From: Xanthobacteraceae bacterium
Lineage (GTDB): Bacteria > Pseudomonadota > Alphaproteobacteria > Rhizobiales > Xanthobacteraceae
DNA: 64,000 bases
NCBI GenBank assembly: GCA_019752575.1
Contig: JAIELW010000008.1
Location: 30,142-94,141 of the forward strand
Direction of reading: 5' to 3'
Shown here: one piece after another, positions 39,914 to 49,878 of the stretch
Position numbering within the stretch: the stretch's first letter is position 1
Layout of the letters: every line of letters begins with the position of its first letter
Translations under genes and position numbers: made by a program
The notes under the pieces: model-generated
Told to the model about the DNA's origin: nothing
What the model saw: the letters and a program-made list of their open reading frames with translations, nothing else
The model's database searches: none

Positions 39914-40387
39914 ATGGCATTCAAACTCGTCTCCGAAAACAAAGAAGCGCCGCTGGAAGGCGCGCGGTTGCTCGTGATCGAGGCGCGCTTTCACGAGAGC
40001 ATTGCCGACGAACTCGTCGCCGGCGCCTTGGCGCGGATCGAGGCAGCAAAGGCGAAAGCCGACCGGATCACCGTTCCGGGCGCGCTGGAAATTCCGATTG
40101 CGGCGTCGATCGCGTACAGCTCAGGCCGTTATGACGGCATCGTCGCACTGGGCTGTGTCATTCGCGGCGAGACGGAACACTTCGGGATCGTCGCTTATGA
40201 ATCCGCCCAAGCCTTGATGCGCCTCGGCGTCGAGCGGCAAATCCCTATCGGCAACGGCATTCTCACGGTCGAGAACGAAGAACAGGCCTGGACGCGCGCG
40301 AAGCGTTCGGAAGGCGACAAGGGCGGCGAGGCGGCCTCTGCCGCGCTTGCGCTGATCCGTATCGCCCGCGCCCAGATCGGCCGCTGA
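39914..40387 (+). CDS. ribH: 6,7-dimethyl-8-ribityllumazine synthase
   Basis: 157 residues. Conserved PGALEIPIAASIA and GCVIRGETEHFGIVAYES, the latter with the catalytic His. It condenses the ribitylamino-uracil with 3,4-dihydroxybutanone 4-phosphate to give the RibE substrate. ribA/ribB are not in the window. nusB starts 1 base after its stop. Confidence 0.94.
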   Translation: MAFKLVSENKEAPLEGARLLVIEARFHESIADELVAGALARIEAAKAKADRITVPGALEIPIAASIAYSSGRYDGIVALGCVIRGETEHFGIVAYESAQALMRLGVERQIPIGNGILTVENEEQAWTRAKRSEGDKGGEAASAALALIRIARAQIGR

Positions 40388-40388
40388 C

Positions 40389-40853
40389 ATGGCAAAGACA
40401 TCGCTCAAGGAGCGGAGTGCGGCGCGCCTCGCCGCGGTGCAGGCGCTGTACCAAATGGACATCGCCGCTTCGCCGCTGCCGAACGTGCTTTCCGAATTCG
40501 AACGGCACTGGATCGGCCGCGAGATCGAGGGCGAGCGCTACGAAGAGGCGGAAGAAAAGCATTTCCGCGACGTGGTGGAAGGCGTGGTTCGCGAGCAGCT
40601 CACGCTCGACCCCTTGATAGACAAGACGCTGAACGACGGCTGGCCGCTGAAGCGGATCGAGAGCGTTATGCGCGCTGCACTTCGCGCCGGCGCTTACGAG
40701 CTTTTCCATCGTCACGACATTCCAGCACGCGCGATTATCAGCGAGTATGTCGATGTCGCCGCCGCGTTTCTGGATAAGGACGATGTGGGAATGGCGAACG
40801 CAGTTCTGGACGCGCTTGCAAAGCAGGCCCGGCCCAGGGACTTCGCAAATTAG
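40389..40853 (+). CDS. nusB: transcription antitermination protein NusB
   Basis: 154-residue all-helical RNA-binding factor acting with NusE at rRNA boxA. Motifs: SARLAAVQALYQMDIAAS near the N terminus, RIESVMRAALRAGAYELF around residue 95, and DIPARAIISEYVDVAAAFLD. Sandwiched with 1- and 0-base gaps between ribH and thiL. Confidence 0.95.
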   Translation: MAKTSLKERSAARLAAVQALYQMDIAASPLPNVLSEFERHWIGREIEGERYEEAEEKHFRDVVEGVVREQLTLDPLIDKTLNDGWPLKRIESVMRAALRAGAYELFHRHDIPARAIISEYVDVAAAFLDKDDVGMANAVLDALAKQARPRDFAN

Positions 40854-41855
40854 ATGAACACGAAGCGCGAGCCGAGCGGCGAAGAAAAGCTGATCGAGCG
40901 CTTCTTCAAACCGCTCGCACAGCATCCCGGCGCGCTCGCGCTTTCGGATGACGCCGCATTTCTGACGCCGCCTGCCGGATACGATCTCGTGCTGACGACC
41001 GATATGACGGTCGCAGGCGTTCATTTCTTCGCGGACGACCCGCCGGAGACGATCGGCAGGAAAGCGCTACGCGTGAATCTCTCCGATCTCGCCGCCAAGG
41101 GCGCGGAGCCCATCGGCGCGCTGCTTGCGATTTCGTTTTCCGGAGAAATCGATGAGGGCTGGGTTGCAAACTTCTCGCGCGGGCTGGGCGAAGATTGCGT
41201 CGCTTTTGCGTGTCCGCTGCTCGGCGGCGACACGACGAAAACGCCTGGGCCGCTTTCGATTTCGATTACGGCGATCGGCAAGGTGCCATCCGGCAAGATG
41301 GTGAAGCGCGCGGGTGCGAAGCCGGGCGATCTCGTCGTTGTGTCGGGCACCATTGGCGATGCCGCGCTCGCGCTGGAACTCAAGAAGCGGGTGTTGAGCG
41401 GCGGGCTTGGCGATCTCAACAAGCCGCAAACAGCCGAACTGATGCGGCGCTATCGCATTCCGGAGCCCCGTGTCTCACTGGCACCGCTGCTTCGGGAATA
41501 CGCGAATGCCGCGATGGATGTTTCCGACGGGCTTGTCGGTGATCTGAACAAGCTCGCGCGCGTTTCGGGCGTCAGCGCACGCATCGAAACGGCGAAAGTC
41601 CCACTCTCGAATCCCGCGCACGACGCAATTGCGGGCGAGGGCGTACTGCTCGAAATCGCGCTGACCGGCGGCGACGATTACGAGGTGCTTTGTGCTGTCC
41701 CGGAGAGCCGTTTCGCTTCCTTTGCGGAAGCCGCCGGCAAGGCGGGCGTGCCGGTGACCGCTATCGGGAGCTTCGCAGACGGCGAGGGTGTTGCCGTTCT
41801 TGACGCAAGCGGCAAGGAACTGGCGTTCCAAAAAGCTTCCTACAGCCACTTCTAG
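40854..41855 (+). CDS. thiL: thiamine-monophosphate kinase
   Basis: 333-residue PurM-like kinase making thiamine diphosphate from TMP and ATP. N-terminal EEKLIERFFKPLAQHPGALA; metal/nucleotide site DDAAFLTPPAGYDLVLTTDM; LGGDTTKTPGPLSISITAIG and AMDVSDGLVGDLNKLA are typical ThiL segments. The ATG directly abuts the nusB stop. It ends the glyA-to-thiL block. Confidence 0.94.
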   Translation: MNTKREPSGEEKLIERFFKPLAQHPGALALSDDAAFLTPPAGYDLVLTTDMTVAGVHFFADDPPETIGRKALRVNLSDLAAKGAEPIGALLAISFSGEIDEGWVANFSRGLGEDCVAFACPLLGGDTTKTPGPLSISITAIGKVPSGKMVKRAGAKPGDLVVVSGTIGDAALALELKKRVLSGGLGDLNKPQTAELMRRYRIPEPRVSLAPLLREYANAAMDVSDGLVGDLNKLARVSGVSARIETAKVPLSNPAHDAIAGEGVLLEIALTGGDDYEVLCAVPESRFASFAEAAGKAGVPVTAIGSFADGEGVAVLDASGKELAFQKASYSHF

Positions 41856-42032
41856 GCCAAAAGAACGCAGATTCAGTCGCGGAATCCTGCCTAAATAAGC
41901 CTCTGGCTTGTTGCGCCGCCAAGGCATTTTTGGCAAAGGTTGCGCGCTTTGGGGGGTGCCCCGAAGGCTATCGCGCCGGGCCAAAGCCTGCGACGCGCAA
42001 GCAATTTCCGACAGAAGACTAGGGGCAAATCG

Positions 42033-44162
42033 ATGCTTGCTTTATGGCTGATTCTCGCCTGCGGCGTACTCGCGATTGCATACGGCGTATGGGCGACGAA
42101 TTCCGTTCTCTCCGCCGACGCTGGCAATCAGCGCATGCAGGAAATCGCGGCCGCGATCCGCGAAGGCGCACAGGCTTATCTGCGCCGCCAATACCTGACG
42201 ATTGCGGTCGTCGGGGTCGTAATTTTCGCTATCGTCTGGTGGCTCTTGGGCGCGCTCGTCGCGGTCGGTTTCGCCGTCGGCGCGATCCTTTCCGGTCTCA
42301 CCGGCTTCATCGGCATGAACGTCTCGGTGCGCGCGAACGTCCGTACTGCGCAGGCCGCGACCAAGTCGCTCAGCGAGGGTCTGGAAATCGCGTTCAAGTC
42401 GGGCGCAATCACGGGTCTGCTCGTTGCCGGTCTCGCGCTTCTGGGCGTTGCCGGTTACTACGGCTTCCTGGTGTTCGGCCTGGGCCTGAAGGCTGCAGAT
42501 CGCACGGTCATCGACGCGCTCGTTGCGCTCGGCTTCGGCGCTTCGCTGATCTCGATCTTCGCGCGTCTCGGCGGTGGCATCTTCACCAAGGGTGCGGACG
42601 TCGGCGGCGACCTCGTCGGCAAAGTCGAAGCGGGCATTCCCGAGGATGATCCGCGCAACCCGGCCACGATCGCGGACAACGTCGGCGACAACGTCGGCGA
42701 CTGCGCCGGCATGGCTGCGGACCTCTTCGAAACCTATGCGGTGACGGTCGTTGCGACCATGGTGCTGGCTGCAATCTTCTTCGCCAATTCGCCGATGCTC
42801 GGCAACCTGCTGCTCTATCCGCTCGCGATCTGCGGCGCGTGTATCATCACGTCGATCGCCGGTACCTTCTTCGTGAAGCTGCCTGCGAACCAGTCGATTA
42901 TGGGCGCGCTCTATCGTGGCTTCATTGCCTCGGCGGTGCTCTCGCTCCCGGCGCTCGCTGTCGCGACGCACTTCCTCATCGGCTGGAACGTTCCGATGAC
43001 AGTGCAGGGCATCACCTTCACCGGCACGTCGCTGTTCTATTGCGGTGTCGTTGGCCTTGTGGTCACGGGCCTCATCGTCTGGATCACCGAGTACTACACC
43101 GGCACGGACTATCGTCCGGTGAAGTCGATCGCGCAGGCGTCGGTGACCGGTCACGGTACCAACATCATTCAGGGTCTCGCGGTTTCGATGGAAGCGACCG
43201 CGCTGCCCGCACTCGTCATCATCGGCGGCATTCTGGTCACTTACTCGCTTGCGGGCCTGTTCGGCATCGCGATCGCGGTGACGACGATGCTGGCGCTGGC
43301 CGGCATGGTCGTGGCGCTCGACGCTTTCGGTCCGGTCACCGACAATGCCGGTGGCATTGCCGAAATGGCGGGCCTGCCGAAGGACGTGCGCAAGTCCACC
43401 GACGCGTTAGATGCCGTCGGCAACACCACGAAGGCGATCACCAAGGGCTATGCGATCGGTTCCGCCGGCCTCGGTGCGCTGGTGCTGTTCGCGGCTTACA
43501 CTTCGGACCTCAACTACTTCGTCCAGAACGCCGCGCAGTTCAAATACTTCGCGGGCGTGAAGGTCGACTTCTCGCTGTCGAATCCTTACGTCGTGGTCGG
43601 TCTGCTGTTCGGCGGTCTGCTGCCATACCTCTTCGGCGCGATGGGCATGATGGCCGTCGGTCGCGCGGCTGGTTCGATCGTCGAGGAAGTGCGCCGTCAG
43701 TTCCGCGAGAAGCCGGGCATCATGCAGGGCAAGGACAAGCCGGATTACGGCAAGGCCGTCGACCTGCTGACCAAGGCGGCGATCAAGGAAATGATCGTGC
43801 CGTCGCTGTTGCCGGTGCTGTCGCCGATCGTCGTCTATTTCGCGATGTATTACATCGCGGGCGGCGGCGCGGCCGGTAAGGCCGCGGGCTTCTCGGCGCT
43901 TGGCGCGATGCTCTTGGGCGTGATCGTGACGGGTCTCTTCGTCGCAATCTCGATGACCTCTGGCGGCGGCGCTTGGGACAACGCCAAGAAGTACATCGAA
44001 GACGGCCACTTCGGCGGCAAGGGCTCCGAGCCGCACAAGGCGTCCATCACCGGCGACACGGTCGGCGATCCCTACAAGGATACAGCCGGCCCGGCGGTGA
44101 ACCCGATGATCAAGATCACGAACATCGTGGCGCTGTTGCTGCTCGCGATCCTCGCGCACTAA
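42033..44162 (+). CDS. hppA: K+-independent membrane-bound proton-translocating pyrophosphatase
   Basis: 709 residues, about 16 membrane helices; hydrolyses PPi to pump protons. Substrate-binding loops [20 protein letters not shown] and the repeated Asp segment [19 protein letters not shown] are intact. The key determinant reads [10 protein letters not shown]: Lys at the position that is Ala in K+-dependent enzymes, so it should not need K+. AGGGG lies before the ATG at 42033; a longer in-frame start would be non-hydrophobic and unlike the family. A bidirectional terminator follows. Confidence 0.96.
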   Translation: MLALWLILACGVLAIAYGVWATNSVLSADAGNQRMQEIAAAIREGAQAYLRRQYLTIAVVGVVIFAIVWWLLGALVAVGFAVGAILSGLTGFIGMNVSVRANVRTAQAATKSLSEGLEIAFKSGAITGLLVAGLALLGVAGYYGFLVFGLGLKAADRTVIDALVALGFGASLISIFARLGGGIFTKGADVGGDLVGKVEAGIPEDDPRNPATIADNVGDNVGDCAGMAADLFETYAVTVVATMVLAAIFFANSPMLGNLLLYPLAICGACIITSIAGTFFVKLPANQSIMGALYRGFIASAVLSLPALAVATHFLIGWNVPMTVQGITFTGTSLFYCGVVGLVVTGLIVWITEYYTGTDYRPVKSIAQASVTGHGTNIIQGLAVSMEATALPALVIIGGILVTYSLAGLFGIAIAVTTMLALAGMVVALDAFGPVTDNAGGIAEMAGLPKDVRKSTDALDAVGNTTKAITKGYAIGSAGLGALVLFAAYTSDLNYFVQNAAQFKYFAGVKVDFSLSNPYVVVGLLFGGLLPYLFGAMGMMAVGRAAGSIVEEVRRQFREKPGIMQGKDKPDYGKAVDLLTKAAIKEMIVPSLLPVLSPIVVYFAMYYIAGGGAAGKAAGFSALGAMLLGVIVTGLFVAISMTSGGGAWDNAKKYIEDGHFGGKGSEPHKASITGDTVGDPYKDTAGPAVNPMIKITNIVALLLLAILAH

Positions 44163-44181
44163 GCGAGAGACGCACGAAACG

Positions 44182-44216
44182 AAAAGCCCGCGGGGAGCAG
44201 TCCTCGCGGGCTTTTT
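44182..44216. terminator. bidirectional Rho-independent terminator between hppA and bamE-like gene
   Basis: Stem AAAGCCCGCG..GGA / TCC..CGCGGGCTTT with GCAG loop, T5 on the plus side and A4 on the other; sits between two convergent genes. Confidence 0.88.
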
Positions 44217-44234
44217 CTTTGCGCGAAGCTTCGC

Positions 44235-44729
44235 TTATTCGCGGCTGACGCCGAACGGATTGATGTTGCCGACGCCACGCAGAATGCTGCCGACCATACT
44301 GATGTCCGCGCCGCCCGCGACGGTTGTGCGGCTGATGAAATCGAAAATCTTGCCGTCCTGCATGCCGTAATTCGCGATGCGGACGACACGCCGGTCGGGA
44401 CTGAAATAGACCACGAGCACGCGCTGATCGACGACTTCGGGCAGCAGGAAAGCGGTCTGCTGCGTCTTCTGCGAGATGTAATAAAAGGCTTCGCCGGAGA
44501 GTGTCGCGACCGTCGAAGGCGTGCCGAGAACGAGCAGCACTTGTTCCTGGCTCGACCCGACCGGGACCTGCTGGAGCGCGTTTTCGTCCAGCACGTAGCC
44601 GCGATTAAAGGTCTGCGTGAAACTGTTCACCGGCAAGCTGCTGCAGGCAGCCACCGCCAGGGCAGAAATCAGCGCTGCGAGCGCAGGGGCGCGGCGGATC
44701 GCGGAGGTTTGCAGCACTCTGACAGGCAT
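44235..44729 (-). CDS. bamE: outer membrane protein assembly factor BamE-like lipoprotein
   Basis: 164 residues. Lipoprotein signal with lipobox ALAVAACSS (Cys about residue 29). The SmpA/OmlA domain follows: QVPVGSSQEQVLLVLGTPST, then AFYYISQKTQQTAFLLPEV and VVYFSPDRRVVRIANYGMQD. A stabilising component of the BAM complex at the outer membrane. Diverges from the cytochrome bc1 chaperone gene, as in many Hyphomicrobiales. Confidence 0.9.
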   Translation of the reverse strand: MPVRVLQTSAIRRAPALAALISALAVAACSSLPVNSFTQTFNRGYVLDENALQQVPVGSSQEQVLLVLGTPSTVATLSGEAFYYISQKTQQTAFLLPEVVDQRVLVVYFSPDRRVVRIANYGMQDGKIFDFISRTTVAGGADISMVGSILRGVGNINPFGVSRE

Positions 44730-44811
44730 AATGGTTAATTGCCGGATTGACTTGTCGCGACCCCGCGACTACCCCGCGCGGCAACGAAACGCAAATTTCA
44801 GCCGGGCTGGT

Positions 44812-45360
44812 ATGTTCCTGTTCAAGAAACGCGACTCCGGACGCCGAATGACCATCGAACGGCTCTATGGCGCCATCGTGGCGCAGGCCCGGCTGCCCGA
44901 TTTCTACCGGGATATGGGCGTGCCCGACACGGTCGAGGGACGCTTCGATTTTCTGGTCCTGCATATGCATCTTGTAAACGCGCGGCTTTCCGAGGGCGGC
45001 GAGGCGGGCGTCGCATTGGGACAGGGGCTCCTTGACCATTTCTTCGAGGACATGGACGCGAGTTTGCGCGAGATCGGCATCGGGGACCTGACGGTCCCGA
45101 AGAAAATGCGCACGCTCGCGGAGGCCTATCTCGGAAGGTCCGCGCTCTATGCTGCGGCGATGAAGCAGCGCGATGAGGCCGCGCTGTCGGCCGCTATCGC
45201 GCGTAACATTCTGGCCGGCGGCGATGTGACGACGGCGCGAAAGCTCGCGCGCTATACCTTCGCAGCCGCAGAGGCGTTGCGCGAGCAGCCGCTCGAGCGG
45301 CTCCTTGAGGGCGCAGCCGAATTTCCGTCTCCGGCAAAGGCAGCCGCAAATGCAAACTGA
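44812..45360 (+). CDS. ubiquinol-cytochrome c chaperone family protein (CBP3/UQCC1-like)
   Basis: 182 residues, MFLFKKRDSG then the CBP3 core: MTIERLYGAIVAQARLPDFY, VEGRFDFLVLHMHLVNARL, and LLDHFFEDMDASLREIGIGD. Homologues help assemble cytochrome b of the bc1 complex. The ATG at 44812 fits the conserved start; there is no strong Shine-Dalgarno. Its end overlaps the DUF177 gene by 11 bases. Confidence 0.87.
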   Translation: MFLFKKRDSGRRMTIERLYGAIVAQARLPDFYRDMGVPDTVEGRFDFLVLHMHLVNARLSEGGEAGVALGQGLLDHFFEDMDASLREIGIGDLTVPKKMRTLAEAYLGRSALYAAAMKQRDEAALSAAIARNILAGGDVTTARKLARYTFAAAEALREQPLERLLEGAAEFPSPAKAAANAN

Positions 45361-45880
45361 TCTGCCCTGGACTTATGAGGTCGAGGTAGCCTCTGTCCCG
45401 CCAGAGGGGCAAACATTCGAGCTCGTGCCGGATGAAATAACTCGCAAGCGCCTCGCAGAGGTTGCCGGCGTTGTCGCTATTCCCGCGCTCAAGATGCAGG
45501 TCGAAGTTCGGCCAGCCGGCGACGGAGGAGCAGAGGTTATCGGCAAGCTCGAAGGCGTCGTGCGCCAGACTTGTGTCGTGAGTCTGGAGGAATTCGACAG
45601 TCCGGTTTCCGAGAATATCGCTGTCGATTTCGCGGTGAACCGGAAAAGCGAAGCTGAAACGGACGATGAGGAGGAGATCGAAGATCATCCTGATCCTATC
45701 GTGGATGGAAAGATCGATCTCGGAGCGCTGGCCACGGAATTCCTGATCCTCGGGGTCGATCCCTATCCGCGAAAGCCTGGCGTGGAGTTCGCTGCTCCGG
45801 CGCCGGACAAGGCGGCGCCAGAGCCTAAGCGCAGTCCTTTCGAGCAGCTCTCCGGGCTTAAAGATGAATTCAAGAAGTAG
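45350..45880 (+). CDS. DUF177 (YceD-like) protein
   Basis: 176 residues. The typical YceD core is VVRQTCVVSLEEFDSPVSEN, a very acidic middle segment (ETDDEEEIEDHPDPI), and KIDLGALATEFLILGVDPYP. YceD has been linked to 23S rRNA maturation with rpmF in other bacteria; rpmF is not next to it here. It overlaps the chaperone gene; plsX follows after 140 bases. Confidence 0.88.
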   Translation: MQTDLPWTYEVEVASVPPEGQTFELVPDEITRKRLAEVAGVVAIPALKMQVEVRPAGDGGAEVIGKLEGVVRQTCVVSLEEFDSPVSENIAVDFAVNRKSEAETDDEEEIEDHPDPIVDGKIDLGALATEFLILGVDPYPRKPGVEFAAPAPDKAAPEPKRSPFEQLSGLKDEFKK

Positions 45881-46020
45881 CTGTAACTGTTTGTAATAGC
45901 TGTTTTTATCTCCCTGCGGTTGAACCAGGATGCCGAACCGCTATTGTCGGCCAGCGCCGGAGCGGGGCCGGGCATTTCCAATCCAACGGCTGAAGCCCGA
46001 CAGCCTGCTGCCAATCCGCG

Positions 46021-47073
46021 ATGTCCAGAACTGTCCGTATTGCGATCGACGTCATGGGAGGCGATCACGGTCCCACCGTGATCGTGCCGGGCGCGGAAAT
46101 CGCTGCGCTGCGCCGTCCGGATACCGAATATCTTCTGTTCGGCGACCAGAAGCAGATTGCGCCGGTGCTGGCGAAGCAAACCCGCATCAAGAACGCCAAG
46201 GTTATTCATACCGACGTAGCGGTCCGCATGGACGACAAGCCCAGCCAGGCGCTGCGCAAAGGCCGCAAGGTTTCCTCGATGTGGCTCGCGATCGAGGCGG
46301 TGAAGAAGGGCGAAGCGGATGTCGCGATCTCCGCCGGCAATACCGGCGCGCTGATGGCCATGAGCCTGTTCTGTCTGAAGCCGCTCGCTGGAATCGACCG
46401 GCCGGCGATCGCGGCGATCTGGCCATCCATGCGTGGCGAAAGCATCGTGCTCGATGTCGGAGCTTCGATTGGTTCCGATGCGAAGCAACTCGTCGATAAT
46501 GCGGTCATGGGTGCTGCGATGGCGCGCGTCGTATTCGATCTCGACAAGCCCACCGTCGGCCTCCTGAATGTAGGCGTCGAGGAAATGAAGGGCGTCGAGG
46601 AGGTCCGCGAGGCAGGGCAGATTCTCCGTGACATGAATGCCGCCAATTTCGACTACCGCGGATTCGTCGAGGGCGACGACATCTCCAAGGGAACCGTGGA
46701 CGTGATCGTCACGGAAGGCTTCACGGGGAACATTGCGCTGAAGACCGCCGAGGGAACCGCGCGCCAGATCGGCGAGTACCTGCGCTCCGCGATGAGCCGG
46801 ACCCTCAGTGCGAAGATCGGGTATCTGTTTGCGCGCGGCGCGTTCCAGGTTCTGCGCGACAAAATGGACCCGCGCCGCGCTAACGGCGGCCTGTTTCTGG
46901 GTCTCAATGGCCTTGTCGTGAAAAGTCACGGCGGAACCGACGCAGAAGGCTTCGCCTCCGCCATCGAAATCGGCTACGACGTGGTTCGCCACAATCTCAT
47001 AAAAGGAATAGCCGACGGGTTGCGCCGCGAAGCGCCGCAGACACCCGAACCGGCCAAGGAAATGCAGCAGTGA
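46021..47073 (+). CDS. plsX: phosphate acyltransferase PlsX
   Basis: 350 residues; makes acyl-phosphate from acyl-ACP for phospholipid synthesis. N-terminal [20 protein letters not shown], central [20 protein letters not shown], and C-terminal [20 protein letters not shown] and [19 protein letters not shown]. Overlaps fabH by 4 bases (GTGA). Confidence 0.96.
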   Translation: MSRTVRIAIDVMGGDHGPTVIVPGAEIAALRRPDTEYLLFGDQKQIAPVLAKQTRIKNAKVIHTDVAVRMDDKPSQALRKGRKVSSMWLAIEAVKKGEADVAISAGNTGALMAMSLFCLKPLAGIDRPAIAAIWPSMRGESIVLDVGASIGSDAKQLVDNAVMGAAMARVVFDLDKPTVGLLNVGVEEMKGVEEVREAGQILRDMNAANFDYRGFVEGDDISKGTVDVIVTEGFTGNIALKTAEGTARQIGEYLRSAMSRTLSAKIGYLFARGAFQVLRDKMDPRRANGGLFLGLNGLVVKSHGGTDAEGFASAIEIGYDVVRHNLIKGIADGLRREAPQTPEPAKEMQQ

Positions 47074-48047
47074 CAGTCTACCGCTCGGTCGTGCGGGGTG
47101 TCGGTTCCTACCTTCCGGCGCGCACGCTGACCAATGCCGAACTCGCCCAGATGGTCGATACGTCCGACGAATGGATTGTGCAGCGCACGGGCATTCGCGA
47201 ACGGCACATCGCCGCGAAAGGGGAGAAGACTTCCGATCTCGCCGTCGCGGCGGCAAAGGCGGCACTTGGCAACGCCGGGATGTCCGCGGCCGATATCGAC
47301 CTCATCATCGTCGCGACTTCGACGCCCGATCTCACATTCCCCGCGACCGCCACCACCGTGCAGGCGGAACTCGGGATTACCCGGGGTGCCGCCTTCGACT
47401 TGCAGGCGGTCTGTTCAGGCTTCGTCTATGCGATGGCGACGACCGATCAGTATCTGCGCTCGGGCGATTTTTCGCGCGCGATCGTGATCGGCGCGGAAAC
47501 CTTCTCCCGCATTCTCGACTGGAACGACCGCACAACCTGCGTCTTGTTCGGCGACGGCGCCGGTGCGGTAGTGCTGGAGCGTTCCGAGCAGCCCGGGAAG
47601 CGGGACGATCGCGGGATTCTCGTGTCAAAACTCCGCTCGGACGGGCGTCACCGCGAAAAACTCTTCGTCGATGGCGGTCCGGGCTCCACGGGAACGGTCG
47701 GTCACCTCCGCATGGAGGGCAAAGAGGTATTCCGCCACGCGGTGGGTATGATCACGGACGTGATCGAGGATGCCTATGCCGCAACCGGTTATTCGTCCGA
47801 CGACATCGACTGGTTCGTGCCGCATCAGGCCAACCTTCGGATTATCGACGGCAGCGCCAGGAAACTTAAAATTGCGCCGAACAAGGTTGTCGTGACGGTC
47901 GACAAGCACGGCAACACGTCCGCCGCGTCGATTCCGCTCGCACTTTCGACCGCGGTGAGCGACGGGCGCATCAAACGGGGCGATCTCGTGCTGCTCGAAG
48001 CCATGGGCGGCGGCTTTACCTGGGGTTCTACGCTGTTGCGCTGGTGA
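47070..48047 (+). CDS. fabH: 3-oxoacyl-[ACP] synthase III
   Basis: 325-residue initiating condensing enzyme of type II fatty acid synthesis. Catalytic Cys115 in [12 protein letters not shown], His in [12 protein letters not shown] (about 251), Asn in [15 protein letters not shown] start overlapping plsX. Length and the C-terminal [14 protein letters not shown] are as expected. Confidence 0.96.
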   Translation: MTVYRSVVRGVGSYLPARTLTNAELAQMVDTSDEWIVQRTGIRERHIAAKGEKTSDLAVAAAKAALGNAGMSAADIDLIIVATSTPDLTFPATATTVQAELGITRGAAFDLQAVCSGFVYAMATTDQYLRSGDFSRAIVIGAETFSRILDWNDRTTCVLFGDGAGAVVLERSEQPGKRDDRGILVSKLRSDGRHREKLFVDGGPGSTGTVGHLRMEGKEVFRHAVGMITDVIEDAYAATGYSSDDIDWFVPHQANLRIIDGSARKLKIAPNKVVVTVDKHGNTSAASIPLALSTAVSDGRIKRGDLVLLEAMGGGFTWGSTLLRW

Positions 48048-48087
48048 CACTTCGCGCACGCCTCGCGACAGTTTTGTTGCAACCCGG

Positions 48088-48116
48088 TTGACTCGGGCGA
48101 TGAATCGCAAATAACG
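48088..48116 (+). promoter_or_regulatory. candidate sigma70-type promoter for ihfA
   Basis: TTGACT at 48088-48093, 17-base spacer, ATAACG at 48111-48116, about 40 bases before the ihfA start in a 108-base gap. The -10 is a weak match, so this is tentative. Confidence 0.3.
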
Positions 48117-48155
48117 TCGCTTTATCAGTACGATAGAGTTACCGCGGGGGCGGCC

Positions 48156-48470
48156 ATGAGCGGGAAGACCATCACGCGCGCTGACCTGAGTGAAGTCGTC
48201 TATCAAAAGGTCGGTTTGTCGCGCACGGAATCGGCGGCGCTAGTCGAGCTCGTTCTGACTGAACTCGCCGACTCGCTCGCGCGCGGGGAGAACGTCAAGC
48301 TTTCGTCCTTCGGCTCCTTCATCGTCCGCCAGAAGGGCGAGCGCGTCGGCCTCAATCCGAAGACGGGAGAAGAAGTTCCCATCGAGCCGCGCAGGGTGAT
48401 GGTTTTCAAGCCATCGAATATCCTTAAGCAACGAATCAACGGGCGAAACGGCGACGCGAAAAAACGCTGA
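48156..48470 (+). CDS. ihfA: integration host factor subunit alpha
   Basis: 104-residue HU/IHF-family DNA-bending protein. N terminus [20 protein letters not shown], beta-arm [36 protein letters not shown] at the C terminus. CGGGGGCGG before the ATG. The plsX-fabH-ihfA-MerR order is standard in alphaproteobacteria. Confidence 0.95.
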   Translation: MSGKTITRADLSEVVYQKVGLSRTESAALVELVLTELADSLARGENVKLSSFGSFIVRQKGERVGLNPKTGEEVPIEPRRVMVFKPSNILKQRINGRNGDAKKR

Positions 48471-48498
48471 CGGCCCACGCGAGGCGAGGCCCGTTTAG

Positions 48499-49245
48499 GT
48501 GGAAAAAGGTCCGGACGCATTCCGAACGATCAGCGAGGTCGCAGACGACCTCGATCTGCCGCAGCACGTGCTTCGCTTCTGGGAAACGCGCTTCGTACAG
48601 ATCAAGCCGATGAAGCGCGGCGGCGGGCGCCGCTATTATCGTCCGGACGATGTCGATCTTCTGCGCGGTATCCGCCATCTTCTTTACGGCGAGGGCTATA
48701 CGATCCGCGGCGTGCAGCAGATCCTGAAAGATCAGGGTCTGCGTTATGTGCAGACGGTGGGCCGTTCGGCGGAGACCGATCCGGCGCGGCTGCGCGACAT
48801 CAATTTCGATCAGGAAGCGCTGGAGGCGGACGCCGAAAATTTAAGCGTGTCGGCCGGCGCCCGTGGCGTCGTGAATTTCGTGCCGCCGCAGCGCCCTCGC
48901 GTCGAGCCGGAGATGCCGCGCGCAAAGGAGCCGCGCATCGTGGAAGTGCCGCGCGCGCAGCCGCAAAGTTATGAGGACGACGGCCCCGCGATCCCGTTCC
49001 GGAAATTTGCGCCGTCGCCTGATCGCGACGAGCCGCGCGTGCAGATGCGTAGCAACCAGGATGAGCGCGCCTACGAACCGCGCGCAGCCGAGCCGCAAAT
49101 GCGTCCGCCGGTACAGCGTGCGCCGATGCCGGAAACACCCGGAAGTCTTCGCCTGCCGGCGGAAGCCGTGCGGCTATTGAAAGCCACGCTCTATGAGTTG
49201 GGCGAATGCCGGCGCATGCTGGATGCGAGCCGGAAGGGCGGCTAG
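48499..49245 (+). CDS. MerR-family transcriptional regulator
   Basis: 248 residues, GTG start. N-terminal MerR winged helix ([40 protein letters not shown], about residues 7-80), then a low-complexity Pro/Arg/Glu-rich middle and a short C-terminal helix ([20 protein letters not shown]). It is the conserved MerR protein following ihfA; regulon unknown. It lies 28 bases after ihfA and is likely co-transcribed. Confidence 0.9.
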   Translation: MEKGPDAFRTISEVADDLDLPQHVLRFWETRFVQIKPMKRGGGRRYYRPDDVDLLRGIRHLLYGEGYTIRGVQQILKDQGLRYVQTVGRSAETDPARLRDINFDQEALEADAENLSVSAGARGVVNFVPPQRPRVEPEMPRAKEPRIVEVPRAQPQSYEDDGPAIPFRKFAPSPDRDEPRVQMRSNQDERAYEPRAAEPQMRPPVQRAPMPETPGSLRLPAEAVRLLKATLYELGECRRMLDASRKGG

Positions 49246-49251
49246 CGCTAC

Positions 49252-49842
49252 TTAGCGCGGCAGCAATTCCGCTTTCGGCGCGATGTTCTTCTGCAATAGC
49301 TTTCCGGTCTTGCGGTCGAAGGTCCAGCGGCCCGCGAGCTGATAGACTTCCAGCTCGCGCTCGTCGTTCTCGAATTTGAATTTGTAGCAGGCGATGAAGG
49401 TGTAGCGCTGCGTGCGCGCATCGTGAAAGGCCGGTTCTAGGCGGCCGTTGTCGGGGTGTCCCGCGAAGGGCAGCAGTTTTGCCGTTGCGGTGACCGTTTT
49501 TCCGGCTGGCACGTCCAAATTCTTCAGATCGTACTCGCGGACGGCTGCGCCAATCGTATTGCCGAAAAAGTTATCGCAATTCGTTCCCCGCTCGATCTGA
49601 TCGGCGAACAAAAGCTCGATCGAGATAATTTTCGCATGCCGCGACGTGGTGTTGTTGAAGTGCAGGCGATGCTCGCCAAACGCAACGTAGTAAGGAAGCT
49701 CCGCCTTGATTTCCGGTCCCGGCGTGATCGTGACGGTCACTTCGCCGCCGCGCTGGGCGAAGGCGTCTTGGGGAGCCACCACAAGGAAGAAAATATCGAG
49801 CGCCGTAGCGAAGGGGAATCTGTACACGGCTACGTTTTGCAC
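49252..49842 (-). CDS. secreted protein of unknown function
   Basis: 196 residues with an N-terminal signal (FPFATALDIFFLVVAPQDAF, cleavage near AFAQ). The mature part is all-beta in character (EVTVTITPGPEIKAELPYYV, HFNNTTSRHAKIISIELLF) with two Cys (TNCDN, IACYK). No family recognised. GTG start with GAGGAAAG upstream. It is transcribed after the frameshifted dioxygenase gene 36 bases upstream. Codon usage is less G+C-rich than in the flanking core genes. Confidence 0.65.
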   Translation of the reverse strand: MQNVAVYRFPFATALDIFFLVVAPQDAFAQRGGEVTVTITPGPEIKAELPYYVAFGEHRLHFNNTTSRHAKIISIELLFADQIERGTNCDNFFGNTIGAAVREYDLKNLDVPAGKTVTATAKLLPFAGHPDNGRLEPAFHDARTQRYTFIACYKFKFENDERELEVYQLAGRWTFDRKTGKLLQKNIAPKAELLPR

Positions 49843-49878
49843 GGGAATCTTTCCTCGCGCAAATCGGGGGCCGGAACG

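Noticed and set aside
45881..46020. rpmF (L32) between DUF177 and plsX
   Set aside because: The 140-base gap has no frame resembling L32; the gene must be elsewhere in the genome.
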